DNA of 64,000 nt from JAVVHH01 sp963848035 (lineage in GTDB: Bacteria > Pseudomonadota > Alphaproteobacteria > Acetobacterales > Acetobacteraceae): NCBI GenBank assembly GCA_963848035.1, contig CAWKCD010000001.1, positions 930,001 through 994,000 of the forward strand. The letters run 5' to 3'. Positions within the stretch are counted from its first letter, which is position 1. Each line of letters opens with the position of its first letter. Positions 28,095 through 35,496 of the stretch are shown one piece after another. Position numbers and translations under genes: made by a program. The notes beneath the pieces were generated by a model. The model was not told the DNA's origin. It ran no database searches and worked only from the letters and a program-made list of their open reading frames with translations.

Positions 28095-28725
28095 GGTCGA
28101 CCAGCCGCTCGCGCAGCGCCTTCAGGGCGCGGTGCAGGTTCACCTTGAGCGCGACCTTGGTGCGGCCGGTGCGCGAGGCGGCTTCGTCCAGCGAGAGTTC
28201 CTGTAAGCCAAGCAGCTCGACGGCCTGGCGCTGGCCGGCCGGCAAACCGGCGACCGCCTCGCGCAGCCGGCCGCCATCGTCGGCGCGCTCGACCTCGGTC
28301 GCGGCGCTGGGTGCCGGGTCGGGGTGGCTTTCGTATTGGAATGGCGCGTGCTGCTCGCGGTCGCGGCGGCGTCCGCCGGCGCGCAGGGCATCGATGGCGC
28401 GGCGCTGGGCGATCGTGCGGAGCCACGGGGTGAACGGGTGGGTGGGGTCGAAGGTGTGGCGGGCACGATGAACCGCCAGCAGCACCTCCTGCACCACGTC
28501 GTCGAGCGCCGGCTGCGGCACGCCGACCGAGGCGGCGACGGTGCGGATGAAGGGCACGCAGTCGCGCAGCACCGCGCCATAGGCTGCGCCGTCCCCATCC
28601 TGTGCCGCCAGCATCAACGCGCTCCAACGCGACTCGGTATCCACGCCTATTCTCGCCCTGCTTGGCCCGGTTGCAGCGCCCAGTGTAGCGGTGTTTTGGC
28701 GCCCGTAGGTCGCAACGGCGGTCAT
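28087..28725 (-). CDS. ECF sigma factor (SigF/NrsF type)
   Basis: The 212-residue protein has the region 2 core PALDDVVQEVLLAVHRAR with FTPWLRTIAQRRAIDALR. Region 4 is LPAGQRQAVELLGLQELSLDEAASRTGRT, split here at the helix-turn-helix. It is the SigF-type ECF factor normally held by NrsF in the membrane. The ATG at 28725 lies 4 bp after the CcdA-like gene stop. A GTG at 28644 would give a more standard length and cannot be excluded. It is co-translated with its fused anti-sigma factor, and presumably regulates this or nearby redox genes. Confidence 0.92.
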   Translation of the reverse strand: MTAVATYGRQNTATLGAATGPSRARIGVDTESRWSALMLAAQDGDGAAYGAVLRDCVPFIRTVAASVGVPQPALDDVVQEVLLAVHRARHTFDPTHPFTPWLRTIAQRRAIDALRAGGRRRDREQHAPFQYESHPDPAPSAATEVERADDGGRLREAVAGLPAGQRQAVELLGLQELSLDEAASRTGRTKVALKVNLHRALKALRERLVDRG

Positions 28726-28729
28726 GGTT

Positions 28730-29452
28730 TCAATAACGCGTCGTCAGGTCGGTCAGCCAGGCCGGCGAGTTCGCAACCGCCCAGCTCTCGAGCCGGTGGT
28801 CGGTGCCTGTCAGGATGAACAGACCGGTGAGGACGGCGACGCCGCCGAACAGCGACTTGCCGCTGGCGCCGGCCCGCATCATCCGTCCGCGCCACCGCAT
28901 GATGGCCTGGCGCGACAACGAGCCGATCAACAGCAAGGGCAGTGCCGCGCCGAGCCCGAAGGCGAACATGATGGCCGCCACCGCCGGCAGGTCTTGGCGC
29001 TGGGCCGCAAGCAGGGAGGCGGCGCCGAGCGTCGGTCCGACGCAGGGCGCCCATACTGCGCCGAGCAGCAGCCCGACCAGGAATTGGCCGGCCGCACCGC
29101 GGGGGGCGAAGCGGTCGAGCAACCGGTTGCCGGCGTCCGCTATTCCTCCGGTGGCCGACGCGAACCGGTTCTGCATCGCCGCGCTGAGCAGGAGGAGGCC
29201 CATGGCCATCAGCAGCACGGCCGAGAATGTCCGAAACACCGCACCATCCAGCCCGATGGCGAAGCCGACGGTGGCGACGAACAGCCCGATCACCGTGAAA
29301 GAAAGCGCGAGCCCGGCGGCGAGCAGCGGCGCGCCAGCCCTATGAACCGAAGCGGCGCTGCCGAGCACCAGCGGAAGCAGCGGCAGCACGCAGGGAGAGA
29401 GCGTCGAGAGCACCCCGGCGAGCAGGCCCAGCAGGATGCCCCCGATCTCCAC
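28730..29452 (-). CDS. CcdA/DsbD-like thiol electron transporter
   Basis: The 240-residue membrane protein has about six helices and the CcdA pattern LSPCVLPLLPLVLGSA near residue 19 and AVWAPCVGPTLGAA near residue 136. The two cysteines carry reducing power from cytoplasmic thioredoxin across the membrane. It sits between a periplasmic thioredoxin-like gene (3 bp away) and the sigma factor gene. It may reduce both the thioredoxin-like protein and the DUF1223 domain of the anti-sigma factor, which would link electron supply to sigma activity. That link is inferred. Confidence 0.92.
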   Translation of the reverse strand: MEIGGILLGLLAGVLSTLSPCVLPLLPLVLGSAASVHRAGAPLLAAGLALSFTVIGLFVATVGFAIGLDGAVFRTFSAVLLMAMGLLLLSAAMQNRFASATGGIADAGNRLLDRFAPRGAAGQFLVGLLLGAVWAPCVGPTLGAASLLAAQRQDLPAVAAIMFAFGLGAALPLLLIGSLSRQAIMRWRGRMMRAGASGKSLFGGVAVLTGLFILTGTDHRLESWAVANSPAWLTDLTTRY

Positions 29453-29455
29453 GGA

Positions 29456-29842
29456 TCAACCGGCGGTTTTGGCGACGACGTCGCGGATGGCGTCCTCGTT
29501 GGTCTGGCCGGTGCTGCGCGCCGCCTCCTTGGCGCCGTGGAAGGCGATCAGGGTGCTTTGCATCTGCACGCCGAACGCGCGGACGACGTCTTTCTGGCTG
29601 TCGAAGTCGACCTTGAAGACTTTCAGCGCCTTGTAGGCGGGTTCGGCCTCGAGCTTGGACAGGATCGGCGCCTGCTTGGCGCAAGTCGGGCACCAGGTGG
29701 CATGAACCCAGACGACGATGGGCTCGTTGGCGGCCTGGGCCGCTTGGAAGGCAGCCGGCGTGTAGGGGATCTCGGTCGCGGCAAGGGCGGGGGTATCGAC
29801 GAGCGCAGCGAACAAGGACGCGGCGAGGGCAAAACGACGCAT
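29456..29842 (-). CDS. Periplasmic thioredoxin-like protein
   Basis: The 128-residue protein has a signal peptide (MRRFALAASLFAALVDTPAL, cut near ALAATE) and a thioredoxin fold. The active site is WVHATWCPTCAKQAP (CPTC). It is the first gene of a four-gene operon with CcdA, an ECF sigma factor and an NrsF-DUF1223 fusion. It probably receives electrons from the CcdA-like protein and reduces periplasmic disulphides. Confidence 0.9.
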   Translation of the reverse strand: MRRFALAASLFAALVDTPALAATEIPYTPAAFQAAQAANEPIVVWVHATWCPTCAKQAPILSKLEAEPAYKALKVFKVDFDSQKDVVRAFGVQMQSTLIAFHGAKEAARSTGQTNEDAIRDVVAKTAG

Positions 29843-29910
29843 GGGACACCTCCGATAGACTTGGCAACTCGTTCGCTGCCGCGAGCGGTCCGGTTACATC
29901 GGGCTCGAGA

Positions 29911-32199
29911 TCAGAGATGGGGCTCGCCCTGTGCGGGCGCGAGGCCGCGGAGTTGTTCGGCCAGTTCCCGGAAGCTGGTGTTGCCTTTGGTCAGGACCTG
30001 GTCGGCCTCGCCTTCGAGGAAGGCGCGTTCGGCGGCGGTGATGTCCTTGGCGGTGAGCACGACGACGCTGATGTCTTGCCACTCCGGGCGGGCGCGCAAT
30101 GCCTTGAGCACGGCGAACCCGTCCATTCCGGGCATCACCAGGTCGAGCAGCACGATGGCCGGCTTGGCTTGCTCGGCAAGCGCGAGCGCGGCCGGGCCAT
30201 CTGCGGCGGCGCGAACCGTGAAGCCGGTGCGGTTGAGCATGGTGGTGAGGCGATGGCGGGTGTCGGGATCATCGTCGACGACCAGGACATCGCCGCCGGC
30301 GGCGCTGCGGCGGTAGCGGGCGAGCACGCCGCGCAGCTCGTCCCACTCGATCGGCTTCGAGAGGTAGTCGTTGGCGCCGAGCGAGGCGGCGAGGCCTTCC
30401 TCGTGGACGAAGGAGATCATGATCACTGGGGTGTCGGCGAGGTCGGGGTCGCGGCGGATCGAGGAGAGGACGGACCAGCCGTCCATCTGCGGCATCATCA
30501 CATCGAGCAGCACCACGCGCGGCCGGATCGCATTCGCGAGCGCCAAGCCTGTCGCGCCATCGGCGGCCTCCCGGGTCGCAAAACCCTCCTTCTGAAGATA
30601 GCGGGTGAGCAGTTCGCGGGTGCTGGCGTCGTCGTCGATGATCAGCACGGTCTCCGCGGTGGCCGGGCCTTCGGAGCTGCCGATCAAGTCCGCCTCGGGC
30701 GCGACGAGCTCGGCTGGCACGCGGATCGTGAACGTGGATCCCCGCCCCTCTTCGCTGGCGACATCGACCTCGCCGCCGAGCAGTTCGGCGAACGCGCGGG
30801 TGATCGAGAGTCCTAGGCCGGTCCCGCCATAGCGGCGGGTGGTGGAGACGTCGGCTTGGACGAAGCGGTCGAACAGGATGGCGAGCTGGTCGGCCGTCAT
30901 GCCGATCCCGGTGTCTTCGACGGCAAACTCCATCCAGGCGACGCTGTCGCGGTGGAAACGCTTGGCATGCAGCGTGATGGTGCCGTTCTCGGTGAACTTG
31001 GCGGCGTTGCCGAGCAGGTTGAACAGGCACTGGCGCAGCTTGACGAGGTCGGTGTGCATGCCGCCGAGGGCGACGGGCGCGTCGATGACCAGCGTGTTAC
31101 CGCGCTTGGCGACGAGGGCCTGGACCGTGTCGGAGACGCTGGCGAGCAGGGTCTCGACGGCGAAGGTCTCGGCGAACGTGCTCATCCGGTTGGCTTCGAT
31201 CTTGGAGAGGTCGAGCACGTCGCTGATCATGCCAAGGAGGTGACGGGCGGCTTCGTTGATCTTGCGCAGGTCGCCGAGCATCTCGGTCAGGCCCGCATCC
31301 TGCGCCTCCTCCTCGAGCATCTCGCTGTAGCCGATGACCGCCGACAGCGGGGTGCGGAGTTCGTGGCTCATGTTGGCGATGAACTGGCTCTTGGCGAGGT
31401 TGGCCTCGTCGGCCGCCTCCTTGGCGCGCTGCAGGTCGATCTCGATGCGCTTGCGTTCGGTGATGTCGGCGTGGATGCCGACCCATTCGATCAGGTTGCC
31501 GTTGTCGTCCAATACTGGCGCGCCGCGGGCGGACATGAAGCGCCACTGGCCGTCATGACGGCGCATGCGATGCTCGACCTGGTAGAAGTCGCGGTTGGCG
31601 ACGGCTTCCTTCCAGGCCTGCAGCGTCCCCTCGCGGTCATCGGGATGGATGGAGTCCATCCAGCCGAGGGCGGAGACGGCTTCCTCGGATTGGCCGGTGA
31701 ACTCCTGCCACGGGGTGGTGTCGCCGATCAGTCGCGCGTTCGAATCGGCGCGCCAGACGATCTGCGACACCGCTTGCACCAGGGAGCGGTAGCGATGCTC
31801 CTTGGTGCGCAGCTCGAGTTCCGTGTGCATCGCTTCGGTGACGTCGGTGTTGGTGCCGATCCAGCGCAGGATGTTGCCGTCCGCGTCGCGCGAGGGCTGC
31901 GCGCGGGAAAGGAACCAGCGCCATTGACCGTCATGACGGCGAAGCGGGAACGTGTCCTCCCAATCCTCTCCAGTCTCGAACGAGTGGGTGATGCCAGCGA
32001 CGACGCGCTCGACGTGCTCGGGGTCGTGCACTTGGCGCCAGCCCCAGCCGTGCATCTCCTCCGGGCTGAGGCCGGTGTAATGGATCCAACGGTCGTTGTA
32101 CCAATAGATCGTGCCGTCCGGGGCGGCGAGCCAGCAGAGCTGCGGCAGGCCGTGGGCAAGGGCGACGAGATCGTCGAGGTTCGGTTGTCGGGGCATCAT
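29911..32199 (-). CDS. PAS hybrid histidine kinase with two receiver domains
   Basis: The 762-residue cytoplasmic sensor has two PAS/PAC domains (about residues 10-255; WYNDRWIHYTGLSPEEM in the first). A HisKA domain follows with FIANMSHELRTPLSAVIGYS, phospho-His near residue 276, and then an HATPase with GTGLGLSIT. Two receiver domains follow, near residue 517 (VLIIDDD, LLDVMMPQMDG) and near residue 638 (VLVVDDD, LLDLVMPGMDG). No membrane segment is present. It is a clear paralogue of the kinase at 39619-42138. No DNA-binding output is attached, so phosphate may pass to the single-domain regulators nearby. Confidence 0.95.
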   Translation of the reverse strand: MMPRQPNLDDLVALAHGLPQLCWLAAPDGTIYWYNDRWIHYTGLSPEEMHGWGWRQVHDPEHVERVVAGITHSFETGEDWEDTFPLRRHDGQWRWFLSRAQPSRDADGNILRWIGTNTDVTEAMHTELELRTKEHRYRSLVQAVSQIVWRADSNARLIGDTTPWQEFTGQSEEAVSALGWMDSIHPDDREGTLQAWKEAVANRDFYQVEHRMRRHDGQWRFMSARGAPVLDDNGNLIEWVGIHADITERKRIEIDLQRAKEAADEANLAKSQFIANMSHELRTPLSAVIGYSEMLEEEAQDAGLTEMLGDLRKINEAARHLLGMISDVLDLSKIEANRMSTFAETFAVETLLASVSDTVQALVAKRGNTLVIDAPVALGGMHTDLVKLRQCLFNLLGNAAKFTENGTITLHAKRFHRDSVAWMEFAVEDTGIGMTADQLAILFDRFVQADVSTTRRYGGTGLGLSITRAFAELLGGEVDVASEEGRGSTFTIRVPAELVAPEADLIGSSEGPATAETVLIIDDDASTRELLTRYLQKEGFATREAADGATGLALANAIRPRVVLLDVMMPQMDGWSVLSSIRRDPDLADTPVIMISFVHEEGLAASLGANDYLSKPIEWDELRGVLARYRRSAAGGDVLVVDDDPDTRHRLTTMLNRTGFTVRAAADGPAALALAEQAKPAIVLLDLVMPGMDGFAVLKALRARPEWQDISVVVLTAKDITAAERAFLEGEADQVLTKGNTSFRELAEQLRGLAPAQGEPHL

Positions 32200-32231
32200 C
32201 CAGGAACACCAACGGGCTGCGAAGGTTCAAC

Positions 32232-32441
32232 TCAGCCCGGGCTCATCGCCTCGCCCTGCTCGACGCGGACCGGCAGCCCGCCTGCGGTGGCCGGCGGCGC
32301 CGCGGTGGGCGGCCCGGCGACCGTCAGCACGATGACCCAGCGGCCGGCCTCCTGGCGGATGCCGCAGGCGAAGGCGCCGGTCTGCTGCATCAGCGCATGG
32401 CTGTGGGCGTCCAGCGCCGCCCGCGCCGCGGCTTCGCTCAA
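32232..32441 (-). CDS. Small protein of 69 aa coupled to the PLD-protease gene
   Basis: The product is a short soluble protein with no recognised domain, starting SEAAARAALDAHSHALMQQT and containing a beta-like GRWVIVLTVAGPP stretch. It starts at a TTG that overlaps the stop of the large upstream gene (TTGA), the same coupling style used elsewhere in the window. It could be an inhibitor or accessory of the PLD-protease. There is no evidence beyond position. Confidence 0.55.
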   Translation of the reverse strand: MSEAAARAALDAHSHALMQQTGAFACGIRQEAGRWVIVLTVAGPPTAAPPATAGGLPVRVEQGEAMSPG

Positions 32442-35400
32442 CGCAGCCGCAAGGTCGGGAATGCCGCCAGCACGTCATCGATATGATTGGCCGCGCTGTG
32501 CGTCGACGAGCCGGCGAACAGCAGGCCAACCGCCTTGCCGCTGGTGCGGTCGACGATGAGCGAGCCGGAATCGCCGGCGCCGCTGAACGGCGCGCCCATG
32601 CCCTCGATGAAGATCTGGTTGGTGAAGGTGAACAAGCCGGTCTCGTAGCGGAGCTGCACGTTGGTGGCCACACTGGTGATTCGCCCGACGGTATAGCCGG
32701 TCGTGCGGCCGAACTTGTGCACGATCATGTCCTGCAGCGCCGGGGTCGAGCCGCTGATGGGACCGATATGCAGAATCTCGGGCGTGACGTCGCTGGCGCG
32801 GTCGACCAGGGCCACGGCGGCATCGACGCGCAGCGGATTGGCGGTGAGCGGCGCGACGGTCTGCAGTGTGGCGATCTGACGCTTGGCGAGCCCGGGCGAG
32901 AGGTCGAGCAGGCCGCTTTGGTAGATGGGCGTGCCAGCGGCGAAGCGGCCTTCATTGGCCAGGACGTGGTTGTTGGACAGGATGTAGAACTGGCCGGTGT
33001 CGGGATCCTGCAGGAGGGCGCCGAAGGTGCCGGCCATGCGCTCGGTATCGCCGGGGAAGGCGAAGCCGACGGAGGCGCCGGGCTGGGCGGGGGTGAGCTG
33101 GGCGCGCGGGTCGGGGAAGTCGGTGAGCTTGGTCATCTCGCCCATCTCGGTGATGTCGATGGGCACGCCGGCGATGTGCGACGGCAGCATGTTGCGGGCC
33201 GAGAGCGCGCCGCGGGCATATTTGACGCGGACGAAGAGATTCACGGCGAGCGTCCCGGTATGCAGCCCGTCCGAGATCTTCTCGCCGACGCCGACGGCCA
33301 TGATGTTGGCCTCCGGCTCGGGCGAGGCGAAGCGGGCCTGCAGCGTGATCGCCTGGGCGCGCTCGGAGGTCAGGTAGCGCTGGGTGAGTTCGTCGCGGGC
33401 GGCGAGCAGGTCGGCGACCGGGCTCGACCGCGGCAGCGAGGGCGCGGTGCCCACCGCCATCGAGGTCGCGCGCTGCAGGTCGAAGCCGGCCGATGGCGGG
33501 GCGATGGCGAGACGCTCGATCGCGTCGTCGATCCAGCCGGGCTGGCTTTCGCCGTAATAGACGCCCCAGGGAACGCGCAGCATGCCAGGCGGCGTGGGCG
33601 CGCCGGTGGCGAGCTGGGGCGAGAGGTCGTCGGTCTCGATGCGTTGCGCAGTCGTGCGGTCGTTGGTCCAGTCGTAGTCGAAGATCGGCTTGTAGTAGGC
33701 GGCGATCGACTTGCTGCGGAAGATCAGGCTGGCGTCGCGATTGTAGACGGTGCCGTCGCCGGACCAGTTGTGGCTGCCCAGCACGAGGATCTCGTCATCG
33801 ATGATGATGCCTTTGTTGTGCGCGGCCTTCTGCAGCTTCATGCACTTGGGCGGGATGCCGAAATGGACCAGCGCCTCGATCATCTCGCGGGTGTCGCCGA
33901 TGGCGCGCAGCAGGATACGGACGTCGAGCCCGGCCTGGATCTGATCGCGAAGCGCGCCGGCAAGGGCGAGGAACTCCGGCGGGTTCTGATCCTCGCGGTT
34001 CGAGAAGTGAATATACTGGTTCTGGAACCAGATCGACTTGGTTGCGCCGGCGAGCAGAGGCAGCAGGTGTGCGGCATAGTTGTCGGGCGTCAGCAAAGGC
34101 TGCACCTGCTCGTCCGCGGCGAGGGTGATCCGGCTCGGGGCGAAGAAGCGGGGCGAGCCGGCGGATTGGGCGGTCAACGTCTCGGGGATCAGCACGTCTG
34201 GGCGCGCGTGGGTCTCGGGCTGGACTTGCAGCGGGGCGGCTTGGGTCGCGTCGTATTGGATGAAGCGCTCGTAGAGGCCGGCGAGCCGCGCGTCGTCGAT
34301 CACGACATGCCATTCGCGGTTGTAAACGCCCTCGACGCCCCCGGCATCGGCGTTCAGCGGGTCGAACGGGGGCTGGTTCGAGGATTGCCAGTTGCCCGAG
34401 GAGAGCCACATTGCGCTGCCGTCCCGCACGGCGACCTTGATGTGGTAGGCGGTCGGGAAGATGCCGCCGGTGGTCTTGTCGTGCTGGGTGATGGCGGCCC
34501 AGTCGAACGCGAAGCGCGTGCGCAGACGTTGGCGGAGGGCGCCGACCACCTCGTCCTCGGTCTTGTCGTCGGCTTTCGGGTTCTCGCCGTCGCCGCCGGC
34601 CGACAGGCTGATGCGGGGGTCGAGCACGAGCTGCAGGGTTCCGGCGCGGGCCAGGGTGGTGGAGAGCTGCGTCAGGATGTGAGGTGCTGTGAAGTCGTAC
34701 ATGGCGACCGTGAGCGTCGACTGCGTGCCGGCGAGGAAGGTTTGCAGGGTGGGCCAACCGGCGTCCGGGCTGCAGTGGCAGAGCACGTCGACCGGGCCGC
34801 TCACCGGGTCGAGCCGCAAGCCCGGCGGCGGCACGTATTTCGACCGGCGGACCAGCTCCGGCTCGAGCGTCGCGACCCCGGGAGTGGCGGCTTGGAAGGC
34901 GGGCAGCGCGTAGCCGGCAGGGTTGGAGAGCTGTTCATTGCCGGCACGCGGGCCGCGCGCGGCCCATTGCTGCAGCGGAGACGCGGGCTGCCGGTCGAGC
35001 GGGACGCCGTCGAGCTGGGCCGGCAGATCCGGCGTGCTCGCCGGGTCGGTCACCACGACGATCGCGGGGGTCCCGTCGGTCCAGCCCTGGTCGAAGCGGT
35101 AGCCGGGCCGGACCGCGAGAACACCAGGCCGGGCGAGCAGCTCGGCGGTGTGTAGCGCGAGTGCGGCGCGGACGCCGGCGAAGGCGGCGGTATCGTCGAT
35201 CTCGCTCGGGCGCTGGACCAGGCGCGCATCGTGCAACGTGCCGCCGTCCTGGCGTCCGCGGATGGCGGCGTCGGCGCCGAGACGGTGGCTGAGCAGCGCG
35301 CGCGCGGCGGCGGCATCGTTGCGGGCGCCGACATCGAGCGTCAGGCGCAGGCCGCCGGGCGTCGCCAGGACGATCGCGTCCTGATCGGCCTCCAGCGTCC

Positions 35401-35476
35401 CCTGGACGATGCTGATGCGGACTGGCGGCGAGGGTGGCGGAGGAGCGGGACGGGTCCGTTTGACAGTTCGAGCCAT
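32438..35476 (-). CDS. Phospholipase D-like protein fused to a trypsin-like (NAL1-type) protease
   Basis: This 1012-residue protein has no signal peptide. The N-terminus is Pro-rich, and residues about 240-620 form a PLD superfamily module. Its HKD motifs are YHIKVAVRDGSAMWLSSGNW near residue 344 and HNKGIIIDDEILVLGSHNWS near residue 552. After a linker, residues about 780-1012 form a chymotrypsin-fold domain. It has the putative catalytic His in LSNNHVLANE (about 836), Asp in VDAAVALVD (about 886) and Ser in GAGDSGSLIV (about 968), plus GLLFAGSS. The pattern resembles bacterial and plant NAL1-type proteases. The start ATG follows AAAAGGAGGCGTTC. It lies 20 bp after a membrane-protein gene. 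The substrate is unknown. Confidence 0.85.
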   Translation of the reverse strand: MARTVKRTRPAPPPPSPPVRISIVQGTLEADQDAIVLATPGGLRLTLDVGARNDAAAARALLSHRLGADAAIRGRQDGGTLHDARLVQRPSEIDDTAAFAGVRAALALHTAELLARPGVLAVRPGYRFDQGWTDGTPAIVVVTDPASTPDLPAQLDGVPLDRQPASPLQQWAARGPRAGNEQLSNPAGYALPAFQAATPGVATLEPELVRRSKYVPPPGLRLDPVSGPVDVLCHCSPDAGWPTLQTFLAGTQSTLTVAMYDFTAPHILTQLSTTLARAGTLQLVLDPRISLSAGGDGENPKADDKTEDEVVGALRQRLRTRFAFDWAAITQHDKTTGGIFPTAYHIKVAVRDGSAMWLSSGNWQSSNQPPFDPLNADAGGVEGVYNREWHVVIDDARLAGLYERFIQYDATQAAPLQVQPETHARPDVLIPETLTAQSAGSPRFFAPSRITLAADEQVQPLLTPDNYAAHLLPLLAGATKSIWFQNQYIHFSNREDQNPPEFLALAGALRDQIQAGLDVRILLRAIGDTREMIEALVHFGIPPKCMKLQKAAHNKGIIIDDEILVLGSHNWSGDGTVYNRDASLIFRSKSIAAYYKPIFDYDWTNDRTTAQRIETDDLSPQLATGAPTPPGMLRVPWGVYYGESQPGWIDDAIERLAIAPPSAGFDLQRATSMAVGTAPSLPRSSPVADLLAARDELTQRYLTSERAQAITLQARFASPEPEANIMAVGVGEKISDGLHTGTLAVNLFVRVKYARGALSARNMLPSHIAGVPIDITEMGEMTKLTDFPDPRAQLTPAQPGASVGFAFPGDTERMAGTFGALLQDPDTGQFYILSNNHVLANEGRFAAGTPIYQSGLLDLSPGLAKRQIATLQTVAPLTANPLRVDAAVALVDRASDVTPEILHIGPISGSTPALQDMIVHKFGRTTGYTVGRITSVATNVQLRYETGLFTFTNQIFIEGMGAPFSGAGDSGSLIVDRTSGKAVGLLFAGSSTHSAANHIDDVLAAFPTLRLR

Positions 35477-35496
35477 GAACGCCTCCTTTTGAGGGC

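Noticed and set aside
32483..35155. An 890-codon plus-strand frame
   Set aside because: It is the reverse-complement shadow of the PLD-protease, with Gly/Arg/Val-biased composition and no family match.
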